Source: Spirochaetales bacterium
Lineage (GTDB): Bacteria > Spirochaetota > Spirochaetia > SZUA-6 > JAFGRV01
DNA: 33,851 nucleotides
Reading direction: 5' to 3'
NCBI GenBank assembly: GCA_016937215.1
Contig: JAFGWI010000047.1
Span: forward strand, 1 to 33,851
Part shown: positions 1-9,374 of the stretch, in pieces
How positions within the stretch are numbered: the first letter of the stretch is position 1
How the letters are laid out: the number at the start of each line of letters is the position of its first letter
The notes under the pieces: generated by a model
The model's database searches: none
Seen by the model: only the letters and a program-made list of their open reading frames with translations
What the model was told of the DNA's origin: nothing
Translations under genes and position numbers: made by a program

Positions 1-672
1 ATAAAAAGAGCAGTTAAGCATTATAATCCCGATACTGCAGAAGGTAAAGAGAAAATTTTTCAATTTTTATATCCATATGTCGAAAATCTCGATTCTCAAA
101 TAAAACTTGACGGATATTTGAATACCATAGCAGATACGATAGGAGTTAATTATAAGGCTGTAAAATCGGATTTTCATAACCGGAAAACACGAAAAAAACC
201 TCAAACCATTGTTGAGGAAAATGTACAACACCCAATTATCCCGACTGATGAGTTGTCTTTGATGTTAGCACTGGCTGTAAATGCAGGTTTGTATGAAAAA
301 CATAGAAATCAATTATCGCCAGATCTTTTGGAAGATCCTAACGCGAAGGAGCTCTATTTTACATTGGAAGAATGTTTTCGGGAGGATAATTATTCCAATG
401 ATTATTTTATGGGTTTAATTGAAAGGCATCAGCTCAAGGAATTATTGATAGAAAAATTCTCAACCGGAGAGTATACCATAAATACCGATGATTTTATTAC
501 AAAGGGGATCTATAAATTAAAAAAACGGGAAATTATGAGGCGACAGGATCAAATTTCCGTGCTAATCAAGCGTTTTGAAAAAAATGATCCTGAAAAAACA
601 AAGGATTTGATGGTTGAGAAGATGATTTTAGATAAGGAACTTCAAAAATTAAGGGTAGGGGATAATGTCTGA
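1..672 (+). CDS. dnaG: DNA primase DnaG, C-terminal part (5' end outside window)
   Basis: Partial gene. The reading frame is open from base 1 and runs to the TGA at 670-672, so about 223 C-terminal residues are present and the true start lies upstream. DnaG makes RNA primers at the replication fork. What is visible lies after the catalytic TOPRIM core: a linker with the order [24 protein letters not shown] and [16 protein letters not shown], as at the end of the primase core in this family. It is followed by a helical domain ([13 protein letters not shown], then [18 protein letters not shown]) that would be the helicase-binding domain. The catalytic residues are not in the window. The stop overlaps the start of rpoD by 8 bases, so the two are probably translationally coupled, as in the macromolecular synthesis operon. 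The identification rests partly on this context. Confidence 0.85.
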   Translation: MKRAVKHYNPDTAEGKEKIFQFLYPYVENLDSQIKLDGYLNTIADTIGVNYKAVKSDFHNRKTRKKPQTIVEENVQHPIIPTDELSLMLALAVNAGLYEKHRNQLSPDLLEDPNAKELYFTLEECFREDNYSNDYFMGLIERHQLKELLIEKFSTGEYTINTDDFITKGIYKLKKREIMRRQDQISVLIKRFEKNDPEKTKDLMVEKMILDKELQKLRVGDNV

Positions 673-2398
673 ACTAGAGAATGATCCAGCAGTAATGAAA
701 TTACTTGAATTCGGAAAAGAAAAAAAAATTATAAGTTTTGAAGAAGTAACGGATTTTTTACCGGATTCCATTTCAAATAGCGATAAAATGGATGACGTGC
801 TCGCGCTTTTGCAGAAAAACAAAATCAAGATATCCGAGGAAGATCTGGACATTGATATTGAGCAGGAGGAAGTGTCCAAGAAATCAGCTAAAAAAAAGAA
901 AGTGGTCGCTTCTGACAAAGACACCTCTATTGATGATCCTATTCGTCTGTATTTAAAGGAAATCGGGAAAGAAAATCTTTTAACTGCAGAAGAGGAAGTC
1001 ATTTTATCCAAGCAAATGGAAGAAGGTGCCGAGATAGTTGAAAAGGTTATCAAGGAATCGGGTGTTTTTATCAGTGAATTTTTTTTGATTGCCCTAAAAA
1101 TCCTAAGGAAAAATGATATTAAGAGCCCTAATCTGACTAAAAAGCAATTATCAGAATTGCTTGCTGAAAAACGTCGCTTGACTCAAGCTTATTTTGAGGC
1201 TTGTAAAGAAAATTATCACCCTATTAAGGAATACATAAATGCAAAAGCTGCCATACGCGAAGCAGGTGATGATTTTACAGTTGATCAGAATTTGATGAGA
1301 AAGAAAAAAGAGCTTTTAAAAAATCTTAAAAAGGTTTCCATTCAACCGCCGGAAATCAGCAGTATTTCCGATAAATTTATTAAAATACAACGTGATATTC
1401 GTAATGCCAACCGGGACAAGGAAAAAATCTTTCGCATGCTTCAGATTGAAGATGCCAAGGATTTGCGTAACCTGAATAAGAATTTGTCATTACCAAGGGA
1501 ACGTGAAAAAATTGAGAGGAAACTCAATTTGTCGGCTGATAAAATTAAAAGCCGTATTCGAAAAATCCAGCTAAACAAAAAACACATTGAGGAACAGGAA
1601 TTTCTTTTCGAAGCACCCAAAGCGGATATTATCAAATTGGCTGAAAGCATTCACCATGGAAAAAGCATGATGGAATCGGCTAAGAATAAACTCATCAAGG
1701 CCAATCTTCGACTGGTTGTGAGTATCGCGAAAAAGTATACCAACCGCGGTTTGCATTTTTTTGATTTAGTCCAGGAAGGTAATATTGGTTTGATCAAGGC
1801 TGTAGAAAAATTTGAATACCGCAAGGGATACAAATTTTCCACATACGCCACATGGTGGATTCGTCAGGCCATTACCCGTTCTATTTCTGACCAGGCGCGA
1901 ACTATTCGTGTGCCGGTTCATATGATTGAGCAGATTAACAAGGTGATCCGTGAATCCAGGCAGTTGATGCAGATATTGGGACGTGAACCGACTAATGAAG
2001 AGGTTGCCGAGCGTTTGGGCTGGCCTGTTTCACGAGTCAAATCAGTAAAAAATGTGGCTCGAGAACCCATATCCCTGGAAACGCCCATAGGTGAGGAAGA
2101 AGATTCTTTACTAGGTGATTTTATTGAAGACAAGGAAGTAGAAAACCCGGCAAGTCAGACTGCCTTTAAATTGCTTCAGGAACAACTGGAGGATGTATTG
2201 ATGACATTGCCTAAACGTGAACAGGAAGTTCTTAAAATGCGTTTTGGTCTTGAGGATGGTTATTCCCTCACTTTGGAAGAAGTGGGTTTATATTTTAATG
2301 TAACACGAGAAAGAATTCGTCAGATTGAAGCCAAAGCTTTAAGGCGGCTTCGACATCCCAAGCGTAGTCGAAAATTACGTGATTATCTCGATAATTAA
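665..2398 (+). CDS. rpoD: RNA polymerase primary sigma factor (sigma-70)
   Basis: 577 residues, the size of a full primary sigma factor. The N-terminal 80 or so residues form an acidic/lysine-rich region 1.1. Region 1.2 begins near residue 90 ([12 protein letters not shown]). A long nonconserved charged insert follows to about residue 335. Region 2 begins near residue 347 ([16 protein letters not shown]) and includes the -10 recognition stretch [19 protein letters not shown]. Region 3 follows ([11 protein letters not shown]). Region 4 ends the protein with the helix-turn-helix ([20 protein letters not shown]). The presence of regions 1.1 and 1.2 and the near-canonical region 2 identify the housekeeping factor rather than an alternative sigma. 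The ATG lies inside the last codons of dnaG, with a purine-rich AGGGTAGGGG upstream. No rpsU gene is seen in the visible part of this locus. Confidence 0.97.
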   Translation: MSELENDPAVMKLLEFGKEKKIISFEEVTDFLPDSISNSDKMDDVLALLQKNKIKISEEDLDIDIEQEEVSKKSAKKKKVVASDKDTSIDDPIRLYLKEIGKENLLTAEEEVILSKQMEEGAEIVEKVIKESGVFISEFFLIALKILRKNDIKSPNLTKKQLSELLAEKRRLTQAYFEACKENYHPIKEYINAKAAIREAGDDFTVDQNLMRKKKELLKNLKKVSIQPPEISSISDKFIKIQRDIRNANRDKEKIFRMLQIEDAKDLRNLNKNLSLPREREKIERKLNLSADKIKSRIRKIQLNKKHIEEQEFLFEAPKADIIKLAESIHHGKSMMESAKNKLIKANLRLVVSIAKKYTNRGLHFFDLVQEGNIGLIKAVEKFEYRKGYKFSTYATWWIRQAITRSISDQARTIRVPVHMIEQINKVIRESRQLMQILGREPTNEEVAERLGWPVSRVKSVKNVAREPISLETPIGEEEDSLLGDFIEDKEVENPASQTAFKLLQEQLEDVLMTLPKREQEVLKMRFGLEDGYSLTLEEVGLYFNVTRERIRQIEAKALRRLRHPKRSRKLRDYLDN

Positions 2399-2413
2399 GG
2401 AGGAGACCCTAAT

Positions 2414-3199
2414 ATGATGCACGAAGTATTTGAGAAATTGAGAGATCTTCAGGATGTTCTTTCAAAGAAATTTGATATTGATCGGGATATGAAAGAAATC
2501 CCCAAAATCCTAACAACTAAAACAGAATTGCTCAATCGATTGAAAAAATCATATATCGAAAAAAATGATGATTTGCAGCGAAAGAAAGAACGAATCAAGG
2601 AAATCCGCCATAAGATGCAGGAAGCAGAGCGTAACAGGGAGCATTCCGAGCAACAGATGGATGTGATCAAAACCCAGCGGGAGTACGAGGCGCTTGATAA
2701 AGAGATTAAAATCGCCAAGGAAAAAGAAGAAGACTCTCGAAAGCTTCTTCAAAAAGAAGAAAAAAACCTGGAAGAATTGGCAGCCCAGCTGGAACGCGAA
2801 GAAAATCTCATCAAAAAGCAGGAAGAAGAAATAAAGAACGAAAATAACCGCATCAAGCATGAGCTTAAGGAAAAGGGCAAGCTTTTGAAAACCCTTGAAA
2901 AGGAAGAAGAAAAGATTACCCCTGGTCTTGATGAAGAAATCCTGTTTAAATTCGAGCGCATTATCAAGAGCAAAGCCGGTGTCGGTATTGTTCCTATTCA
3001 TTCGGGGATTTGTACGGGGTGTCATATGATTCTCCCGGCGCAATTTGCCAATGAGGTTCGTTCCGGTGAATCAATTCTTTTTTGTCCCCATTGCTCACGT
3101 ATTCTCTTTTTTCAGGAAGATGAAGAAATGCCAGGCGAGTTTGAACCTATATACAGCAGTCATGATGATGAAGAAGATGAAGTTTTTGATGATGAATAA
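2414..3199 (+). CDS. Coiled-coil protein with C-terminal C4 zinc ribbon (CT398/FlgZ-like, DUF164 type)
   Basis: 261 residues. Residues 1 to about 180 are almost entirely charged heptad-rich coiled coil (long runs of K, E, R and L). The last 70 residues hold a zinc ribbon with two CxxC pairs, CTGC and CPHC, separated by about 22 residues, and an acidic tail. The architecture matches the CT398/HP0958 family, whose members bind RNA polymerase sigma-54 or flagellar proteins in some bacteria; the role here is unknown. A strong AGGAGG sits just before two consecutive ATG codons (2414 and 2417), and either could be used. It follows rpoD by 15 bases and directly precedes rnpB, so it is probably co-transcribed with rpoD. 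I am sure of the architecture and not of the function. Confidence 0.8.
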   Translation: MMHEVFEKLRDLQDVLSKKFDIDRDMKEIPKILTTKTELLNRLKKSYIEKNDDLQRKKERIKEIRHKMQEAERNREHSEQQMDVIKTQREYEALDKEIKIAKEKEEDSRKLLQKEEKNLEELAAQLEREENLIKKQEEEIKNENNRIKHELKEKGKLLKTLEKEEEKITPGLDEEILFKFERIIKSKAGVGIVPIHSGICTGCHMILPAQFANEVRSGESILFCPHCSRILFFQEDEEMPGEFEPIYSSHDDEEDEVFDDE

Positions 3200-3205
3200 A
3201 TAATT

Positions 3206-3597
3206 GACGGGCCAAACCATCGCTATAAATTAGATGAATATTTATAGAGGAAAGTCCGGGCTCCATAGAGTATGACACCGGTTAATTGCCGGGCCCGGTC
3301 TCCAGGGAGCTGGAATTTTTTTCTAGTCACCTGGAGACCGGGACAGAAAGTGCCGCAGAAAATATACCGCCATTTACAGCTTGTTTTTCATCGTTGATAA
3401 TGGTAAGGGTGAAATGGTGAGGTAAGAGCTCACCGGAAAAGGGGCAACCTTTTTCGCAGGGTAAACCTTGTCAGGAGCAAAGCTAAGCAGCAGGGGAGTG
3501 ACTCGCTCGTATTCCTGCGGGTAGGCTGCGAGAACCTGTTGAAAAAACAGGTCCAGATAGATGATGGTTAGTACAGAACCCGGCTTATTGGCCCGTT
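3206..3597 (+). ncRNA. rnpB: RNase P RNA (bacterial type A)
   Basis: Catalytic RNA that trims the 5' leader from tRNA precursors. The 5' conserved block GAGGAAAGTCCGGGCTCC is at about 3247 and the 3' block ACAGAACCCGGCTTA at about 3573; together they form helix P4. The core block AGAAAGTGCCGCAGAAAATA is near 3345, with GGTGAAATGGTGAGGTAAGAG near 3408. A GGTAAACC loop near 3460 is the site that pairs with the tRNA CCA end. ACGGGCCAA (3207-3215) pairs with TTGGCCCGT (3588-3596) to make P1. A 13-bp perfect helix, 3294-3306 with 3330-3342, forms an extended P12-like arm. A T-rich run after P1 (about 3596-3610) means P1 probably doubles as the terminator stem. No separate promoter was identified, so it may be read from the upstream operon and processed. 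Confidence 0.96.
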
Positions 3598-3610
3598 TTT
3601 TTTATTTTTT
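3588..3610 (+). terminator. Likely rho-independent terminator formed by rnpB P1 and its T-run
   Basis: The closing P1 helix of RNase P RNA (9 bp, with its 5' strand at 3207-3215) is followed directly by a run of T broken only by one A. This would end both rnpB and any read-through from rpoD and the zinc-ribbon gene. It is inferred from base composition only. Confidence 0.5.
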
Positions 3611-3704
3611 GTATCCTAGGATCCTGCCTCATATTAATTTCCTTAAAGATGTCAGTTGGTGACAATGTTTATCTGTTTTAACAGATTTCCACATGATGTT
3701 AATA

Positions 3705-3858
3705 GGTGTTAGGGATTGGAGTAATGAAGTACAAGTTTTTCAGAACTTGTACTTCAAAGGTTTATTTCCTGATTATTTCAGGAAATAAACCTTCGAAGCG
3801 GCAGCGGAGTTACGCAAAGCCCGGGCCTGGTGCAGCGAAGCGAAGGCAGGCAACACCC
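3705..3858 (-). repeat. Structured intergenic repeat, copy A (inverted relative to copies B-D)
   Basis: About 154 bp. The ends are complementary: GGTGTT (3705-3710) and AACACC (3852-3857). It contains two consecutive perfect hairpins: a 12-bp stem at 3726-3737/3744-3755, and a 16-bp stem at 3757-3772/3778-3793. Read on the minus strand, it carries the same ordered motifs as copy C: GTTGCCTGC, CAGGC, CGGGCTTT, ACTCCG, CGAAGGTTT, hairpin 1 with a GAAATAAT loop region, CTTTG, hairpin 2 with a TGAAAA loop region, then CTCCAATCCCTAAC. The stem sequences differ from copy C but still pair. It lies between rnpB and the TPR gene, about 140 bp upstream of the candidate promoter of the mre operon. Confidence 0.85.
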
Positions 3859-3998
3859 AATCCCGTAAAATAAATAAATAAATACAATCATTTTTCGCGT
3901 AAAAGTATTAAAAAAAGTCATAATATTGCCTTTTTTATGGAAATTTTATTTTTTTTATAGGCCTTTAATAAAATCATTGCTATTAAGATTTTAACAGA

Positions 3999-4027
3999 TT
4001 GACTTTTTAGCCGATCTATTATTAAAT
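3999..4027 (+). promoter_or_regulatory. Candidate sigma-70 promoter for the TPR-mreBCD-mrdA-rodA operon
   Basis: TTGACT at 3999-4004 and TTAAAT at 4022-4027 with a 17-base spacer. The predicted transcript would start about 20 bases before the ATG at 4055. The sequence upstream (3880-3998) is very AT-rich. The -35 is a five of six match and the -10 four of six, so this is plausible but unproven. Confidence 0.45.
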
Positions 4028-4054
4028 ACCCTTGGCCGGTTCGGTTAGGAAGAT

Positions 4055-4999
4055 ATGAGACGAGAGAAATACGCATTTTACACAACCAAAAAGAAAAAAA
4101 AAGGGTTACGACTGGTTCTGTTGGCTGCTTTGATTGCAGCTGTGATTGGTGTTTTAATTTTCGTTGTGCCCTATGACAAGATTTACGCGATTTTTGCTGG
4201 TCAGGATAAAGATAAGTCCTTAAATGAATTATGGGATTTAAAAAATTATTCCGAGATCATTGAAATTACCGGCGAAATATTAAAAACATCGCCTTTCGAT
4301 TCTTATTATCTTGGATATTTAGGTTTGTCCCTGTTCTATCAGGCCAGTTCGGATATTGAAAACAACAAGGACCTGCTCGATCGAACTATCTTTGTTTTGC
4401 GAAAAGCCAAGCTGGACAAATCTTCGGCGTTTATCCGGAGTTATTCCAACGAGATAAATTATATTTTGGCGCTGTCCTATTCTTTCATGGGTAATTATTA
4501 TATTGATCTGGCAATAAAGTATATGGAAGAATCGCTGCAACAGGGCTATCTCGGCCCTGATACCTATAAATTACTGGCCACATCATATGGGGAATTAGGC
4601 GATTATAATAAAAAACTGGATTATCTTTTGCTTGATCTTGAAATTGATGAAACTGATATCGGGTTATTGGCTCTGGGTCAGGCCTATTTTGAGTTAAACC
4701 GATTACAAGATGCAGAGCTCGCTACTCAAAAGGCTTTGAACAAAACAGTCAATGAAAAGACCATGCTTGAATGCCGATTTCGTTTGGGCGAGATTTTTAT
4801 GCAGCGCAATGAATTTTTCAAGGCTGAAGAACAGTTTAAAAAAATTCTGGAGCTAAACCCTCGATTGGCTGATGCTCATTATAATTTGGGTGAAATATAT
4901 TCAAAAATGAATGATGATATAAAAGCAAGGTATCATTGGAGGGAAGCTTTAAAAATCGATCCTAATCATTACGGCGCGACCCTTCGCTACTATAAATAA
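4055..4999 (+). CDS. Membrane-anchored TPR protein preceding mreB
   Basis: 314 residues. A short basic cytoplasmic N-terminus (MRREKYAFYTTKKKKKG) is followed by one transmembrane segment at about residues 19-41 (LRLVLLAALIAAVIGVLIFV), so the rest should be periplasmic. The C-terminal half contains tandem tetratricopeptide repeats, clearest in the last 100 residues (FRLGEIFMQRNEFFKAEEQF, then DAHYNLGEIYSKMNDDIKAR). TPR domains usually hold protein partners. The gene sits 37 bp before mreB and shares its likely promoter, and a TPR gene in this place is, as I recall, typical of spirochaetes. A role with the elongation machinery is an inference from position only. A GGAAG sequence lies 6-7 bases before the ATG. 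Confidence 0.8.
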   Translation: MRREKYAFYTTKKKKKGLRLVLLAALIAAVIGVLIFVVPYDKIYAIFAGQDKDKSLNELWDLKNYSEIIEITGEILKTSPFDSYYLGYLGLSLFYQASSDIENNKDLLDRTIFVLRKAKLDKSSAFIRSYSNEINYILALSYSFMGNYYIDLAIKYMEESLQQGYLGPDTYKLLATSYGELGDYNKKLDYLLLDLEIDETDIGLLALGQAYFELNRLQDAELATQKALNKTVNEKTMLECRFRLGEIFMQRNEFFKAEEQFKKILELNPRLADAHYNLGEIYSKMNDDIKARYHWREALKIDPNHYGATLRYYK

Positions 5000-5036
5000 A
5001 AACTGAGATGCTTAAAATACAGGAGGTAGAATCAAG

Positions 5037-6071
5037 ATGGCATTTGGTAAATTAATTGATATTTTTTCTGCGGACATTGGAATTGATTTGGGTACTTGCA
5101 ACACACTTGTATATGTCAGGGGCAAAGGAATTGTCTTGAGTGAACCTTCTGTTGTGGCTGTTGAACGTGGTACCAGAAAAGTGGTGGCTGTGGGAAATGA
5201 AGCCAAGAAAATGCTTTGGAAAACCCCTGGCGAAATTATTGTTATCAGGCCGCTGCGAGACGGTGTGATCGCTGATTTTGAAACCACCGAAAAGATGATT
5301 CGTTTTTTTGTTCAAAGAGTATTGCCTCGAAAATGGTTTGTGAAGCCGCGAATGGCGATTGGTGTGCCGACTTGTATCACTGAGGTTGAAAAACGGGCTG
5401 TGCGCGAAAGCGCGGAGCAAGCTGGAGCCAGAGACCCAGTTTACCTGATTGAAGAGTCCATGGCAGCCGCTATTGGCGCTGGTATTCCTATCAGCGAGCC
5501 TGCGGGTAACATGGTTTGTGATATTGGCGGAGGCACAACGGAAATTTCAGTTATTTCTCTTGATGGAATGGTTGTCTCTAATTCCATTCGTATTGGCGGC
5601 GATGAATTCGATGATGCCATTATCAAGCATGTGCGAAATGTTCATAATCTCATTATTGGGGAATCCACAGCTGAAAATTTAAAGATAACCATAGGAAGCG
5701 CTATTCCTGATAAAAAAATCGAGAAGATGGAAATCAAGGGTACCGACGCGATTACTGGTTTACCCCGTCGACTGGAATTGGACAGTGTTGAAGTTCGTGA
5801 TGCTCTTTTGGAACCGATTAATGTGGTGGTTGAAGAGGTTAAAAAAACCTTGGGTCAGACACCTCCTGAATTGGCCGCTGATATTATCGAGCGCGGAATA
5901 GTCATGACCGGTGGCGGATGCTTGTTAAAGGGGTTTCCAAAGCTTATTGCCAAGGAAACCGGTGTTCCTTGCATTCGGGCCGAGAATCCTTTGTTATGCG
6001 TTGCTCTTGGTGCTGGAAAATATCTGGAGATGCTCCGGGCAAGTGATAAAAAACTTTATAACACGGTTTAA
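5037..6071 (+). CDS. mreB: Rod shape-determining protein MreB (actin-like)
   Basis: 344 residues, the normal MreB length. It forms membrane-bound filaments that steer the cell-wall elongation complex. The actin-fold nucleotide motifs are present in order: phosphate-1 loop [15 protein letters not shown] near the N-terminus, phosphate-2 [15 protein letters not shown] near residue 165, and the adenosine motif [10 protein letters not shown] near residue 290. A strong AGGAGG lies 10 bases before the ATG. It starts the mreB-mreC-mreD-mrdA-rodA series and is separated from the TPR gene by a short spacer without a terminator. Confidence 0.98.
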   Translation: MAFGKLIDIFSADIGIDLGTCNTLVYVRGKGIVLSEPSVVAVERGTRKVVAVGNEAKKMLWKTPGEIIVIRPLRDGVIADFETTEKMIRFFVQRVLPRKWFVKPRMAIGVPTCITEVEKRAVRESAEQAGARDPVYLIEESMAAAIGAGIPISEPAGNMVCDIGGGTTEISVISLDGMVVSNSIRIGGDEFDDAIIKHVRNVHNLIIGESTAENLKITIGSAIPDKKIEKMEIKGTDAITGLPRRLELDSVEVRDALLEPINVVVEEVKKTLGQTPPELAADIIERGIVMTGGGCLLKGFPKLIAKETGVPCIRAENPLLCVALGAGKYLEMLRASDKKLYNTV

Positions 6072-6101
6072 AATAGGTACAATAGAAATGAATATAAGCT
6101 T

Positions 6102-6992
6102 ATGATTAAAAACCTTCGCGCCTTATTCAGGAATCATAGTGATAAACTCGTATTTGTGTTTCTCATTATGATTTCATCTGTTTTGATTGTTAATTCCGAT
6201 AACCAGACGATTCAGGTTTTGAATAAATCTGGCCAAACTTTTTTTGCCGCTTTTCAAGTAGGTGTGTCCGGTTTATCTGGAGTCGTCGCGCGGCTTTTTG
6301 GTACTCTGGATGATGTGGGCAAATTGAGCCAGGAAGTAGCTGATTTAAAAAAACAGCTTTCCGATTACAAGCAATTAAATGAGTTGAAGGATATGCTTGA
6401 ACAGGAAAACCAGCAATTGCGTTCAGCTCTAAATATGGGTTTATCGATTCCAAAGATTTTTCAATATAATGTTCGGGAAATACCAGCGCTCATTATTGCC
6501 AAGGAACCCGGGAATTTTTTTCAAAGCTTGATTATCAACCGCGGAAGCAAAGACGGAATTCACAAGGATATGGCTGTTATAGCTGAATATGAAAAGGGAT
6601 TCGGCTTGGTTGGTAAAATTGTAAGTGTTAGTGTGATTTCATCGATTGTTATGCCTATTTACAATAAGGATTTCTATGCTTCCGCGCAGCTTAAGACAAG
6701 TCAGTATGAAGGGCTTGTATCTGGTTTAGGAGAAAATTCCCAGGATGTTTTAATGCAGTTTGTATCCAAAAACGCGAAATCCCATTTGAAAATTCACGAT
6801 GTTGTTATAACCTCGGGCACAGGGCAGGTTTATCCCAAGGGAATACATATTGGCACAATCAATGAAATCAGTTCCAATTCCTATGAAACTTCCATGGAAT
6901 TACAGCTTCACCCGGTAGTGGACTTTGCCAGGCTCCAAACCGTATTTGTCATTGATATGGACAAGAGCTACCTTGGAGGTTTGGATGAATAA
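6102..6992 (+). CDS. mreC: Rod shape-determining protein MreC
   Basis: 296 residues. It has a cytoplasmic N-terminus, one transmembrane segment at about residues 14-32 (LVFVFLIMISSVLIV), a coiled coil at about 75-108 (DVGKLSQEVADLKKQLSDYK and on), then the two beta-barrel subdomains typical of MreC, including the family motif INRGSKDGIHKDMAVI. MreC is the periplasmic scaffold that links MreB to PBP2. Its last codons overlap the start of mreD by 8 bases, which points to coupled translation. Confidence 0.95.
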   Translation: MIKNLRALFRNHSDKLVFVFLIMISSVLIVNSDNQTIQVLNKSGQTFFAAFQVGVSGLSGVVARLFGTLDDVGKLSQEVADLKKQLSDYKQLNELKDMLEQENQQLRSALNMGLSIPKIFQYNVREIPALIIAKEPGNFFQSLIINRGSKDGIHKDMAVIAEYEKGFGLVGKIVSVSVISSIVMPIYNKDFYASAQLKTSQYEGLVSGLGENSQDVLMQFVSKNAKSHLKIHDVVITSGTGQVYPKGIHIGTINEISSNSYETSMELQLHPVVDFARLQTVFVIDMDKSYLGGLDE

Positions 6993-7506
6993 CAAAACAA
7001 AAATAACCATTCTTTCAATATTTATTGTTTTTATCGCGCTGTTGCTTCAATCCACTTTATTAAATTATCTGGCTATTGAATCAGTGAAGCCTGATTTGGC
7101 TTTGATCGCCCTTATTTTTATTTCAATTCGCCGTGGAAATGTGCCTGGTCAAATTTCGGGCTTTGCTTCGGGTTTGTTTCAGGATTTCATTAGTTTGCCC
7201 CCGCCTGTGGGTTTTTACGCTATCATCAGAACGATTGTTGGTTTTGTGTTTGGCTTTTTTGAAGGCCGCTTGTTCGTGGATCCTGTTATTGTGCCGGTTA
7301 TTCTGGTTATTATTGGTACTTTACTAAAAGGGGTGTTGGCAACTGTGGCAGGAATAGGATTCGGCATTCTGAATACAGGTTTTGAACTTATCAGTTTCAA
7401 ATTTTTAATAGAAGTCATTTATAATGCTGTATGCGCGCCGCTGATTTTTTCTCTTCTAAATCGTTTTAAATCCTTTAAAATCAGTGAAAAAGAGAAGCTT
7501 CTATGA
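6985..7506 (+). CDS. mreD: Rod shape-determining protein MreD
   Basis: 173 residues from the ATG at 6985, preceded by GGAGG at 6975-6979. The frame stays open further upstream inside mreC, but this ATG has the ribosome binding site and gives the normal length. The protein is almost wholly hydrophobic, with about five transmembrane segments (ILSIFIVFIALLLQSTLLNY near the start) and the family stretch PDLALIALIFISIRRG. MreD is an inner-membrane partner of MreC in the elongasome. The stop overlaps the mrdA start as ATGA. Confidence 0.9.
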   Translation: MNNKTKITILSIFIVFIALLLQSTLLNYLAIESVKPDLALIALIFISIRRGNVPGQISGFASGLFQDFISLPPPVGFYAIIRTIVGFVFGFFEGRLFVDPVIVPVILVIIGTLLKGVLATVAGIGFGILNTGFELISFKFLIEVIYNAVCAPLIFSLLNRFKSFKISEKEKLL

Positions 7507-9374
7507 GCGATTCTTATGGCTTTAAAATTCCTCGTGACAGGCTGCTGATATTTCGATTTATCATCATTCTGCCAATAGCCATTTTATTGTTTTATCTTTT
7601 CAATTTACAAGTTGTCAAAGGCCTTGAGTATCAAAAGAAAGCAGAAGATATTTTAAAAAGGGATGTTCCCATTATCGCGCAAAGGGGTATGATTTATGAT
7701 CGGAACTATGATGAGCCCCTGGTTTATAACATCGATTCATTTGCCGTAAATGTTATTCCAGGCGATATTCCTGATGAAGATAAACAGCGGGTTTTTAAAA
7801 GTCTTTCAGAGATCCTTAAAATCAAGGAGAATAAGATCACTGATAAGGTCAAAAAAATCGGCTACCATCAATATCGTCCTGTCGAGATTGCCCAGGGCAT
7901 ATCATTTAAAAGCGTAGCCTACATAGCCGAGCATATGGATCAATTTCCCGGTGTTACCTGGATCAGTAAACCGATTCGCGGGTATTCCGAAGAGACGGCC
8001 AGCTCTTTGTCTCATGTGATCGGCTATGTTGATGAGATTACCTCAGAGGAACTCAATATATATTATAATCAGGGCTATAATATCAATTCGACCATTGGTA
8101 AAAGCGGTGTGGAAAAACAATACGATTATTTTCTTAAAGGAATTGACGGAAAACGCTTTAAAATAGTCGATGTAACTGAAAAATCCTTGCTGGAAAAACC
8201 TGATGCCGATATTCCACCGCAGCCAGGAAAAAATCTTGTTTTAACCATCAACAAAGACTATCAGGTATTAAGCGAAAAAGCCCTTGGTGAACGCACGGGG
8301 TGTGTTCTTGTGATGCGTCCAACAACTGGTGAAATACTGGCCATGGTCTCTTATCCCTGGTTTGATCCCCGCATTTTCTATGCTGAAAATTCCTCAGAGA
8401 AATTTGCCGAATTATCGTTGAATCCATTATCGCCTTTTTTGAATCGGGCGGTTCAATCAGCTTATCCTCCGGCCTCTGTGTTCAAAGTGATTATGTCGAC
8501 TGCAATGCTGGAAGAAAATGCTTTTCCCATCGACGCGACCATAACTTGTACTGGAGAAATGGTGGTTGGAGACCGCACCGCCCATTGCTGGAATAAGACA
8601 GGTCATGGACCTTTGAGTTTTTATGATGGCTTGGCTAATTCATGTAATATTTATTTTTTTACAATTGGTTCGGAATATATAGGTGAAGAAACAATCATCC
8701 GCTATGCCAATTCCTTTGGACTGGGGCGTTTGACAGGTATAGACTTACCAGGTGAGGATCCTGGATTTATCCCGACCCCTCAATGGAAATTACAGCATGA
8801 GAACATGAAATGGCTGAAAGGTGATACCATGAACCTTTCAATTGGCCAGGGGTGGGTTACGGTTAATTCCATTCAAATTGCCGAGGTTATTTCCATGATT
8901 GCCAATGAAGGAAAGGCCTATAAACCCCATGTTCTCAAGGAAGTACGTGACCCTATTACCGGAGAAATCATTGAATCAATAGAGCCGGAAGAACTGGAAC
9001 GACCGTATATCAGCGCACAAACCTTTCAGCATGTTAAAGAAGGAATGAGCAAAGTGATTAATGTCGGGACAGGGCGCCTTGTAACAACCAAAGCTGTTCA
9101 GGTGGTTGGAAAAACAGGTACATCTGAAACCGGAGTGGAAGAGGTTTATAAATCGTGGTTTGCTTCTTTCGCGCCCTATAAAACCGATAATCTTGATGAA
9201 CGCGTTGTTGTTGTTGTTCTTATTGAAGACCCAATGAATCAGCAATGGTGGGCCTCTCAAACCGCTAACATCATTTACCAGGGAATTTTTGCTCAGCAAA
9301 ATTATGAGCAAGCCATGAAAACTCTTTATCCCTGGATGAAATTTGAAGAACCGAAAGAACAGGAAGAACAATGA
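7503..9374 (+). CDS. mrdA: Penicillin-binding protein 2 (elongasome transpeptidase)
   Basis: 623 residues, class B PBP architecture. One transmembrane anchor lies at about residues 17-40 (FRFIIILPIAILLFYLF). The PBP dimerisation domain follows (QRGMIYDRNYDEPLVYN, then GKSGVEKQYDYFLKG). The transpeptidase domain has all three active-site motifs: SVFK with Ser325, SCN at 380-382, and KTGT at 537-540. The enzyme cross-links peptidoglycan during lateral wall growth, and its partner polymerase RodA is the next gene (ATGA overlap at 9371-9374). Position inside mreBCD-rodA identifies PBP2 rather than the division enzyme PBP3. Confidence 0.97.
   Translation: MSDSYGFKIPRDRLLIFRFIIILPIAILLFYLFNLQVVKGLEYQKKAEDILKRDVPIIAQRGMIYDRNYDEPLVYNIDSFAVNVIPGDIPDEDKQRVFKSLSEILKIKENKITDKVKKIGYHQYRPVEIAQGISFKSVAYIAEHMDQFPGVTWISKPIRGYSEETASSLSHVIGYVDEITSEELNIYYNQGYNINSTIGKSGVEKQYDYFLKGIDGKRFKIVDVTEKSLLEKPDADIPPQPGKNLVLTINKDYQVLSEKALGERTGCVLVMRPTTGEILAMVSYPWFDPRIFYAENSSEKFAELSLNPLSPFLNRAVQSAYPPASVFKVIMSTAMLEENAFPIDATITCTGEMVVGDRTAHCWNKTGHGPLSFYDGLANSCNIYFFTIGSEYIGEETIIRYANSFGLGRLTGIDLPGEDPGFIPTPQWKLQHENMKWLKGDTMNLSIGQGWVTVNSIQIAEVISMIANEGKAYKPHVLKEVRDPITGEIIESIEPEELERPYISAQTFQHVKEGMSKVINVGTGRLVTTKAVQVVGKTGTSETGVEEVYKSWFASFAPYKTDNLDERVVVVVLIEDPMNQQWWASQTANIIYQGIFAQQNYEQAMKTLYPWMKFEEPKEQEEQ

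Noticed and set aside
2549-3043. Minus-strand open frame of 164 codons
   Set aside because: It is the antisense of the lysine/glutamate-rich coiled coil, which reads as runs of F and L. It has no ribosome binding site, and the plus-strand gene is clear.
3705-3858. Copy A as a canonical integron attC site
   Set aside because: The ends read GTTAGGG and GGCAAC in either orientation, which do not satisfy GTTRRRY and RYYYAAC, and no integrase gene is in the window. Only a structural analogy is kept.
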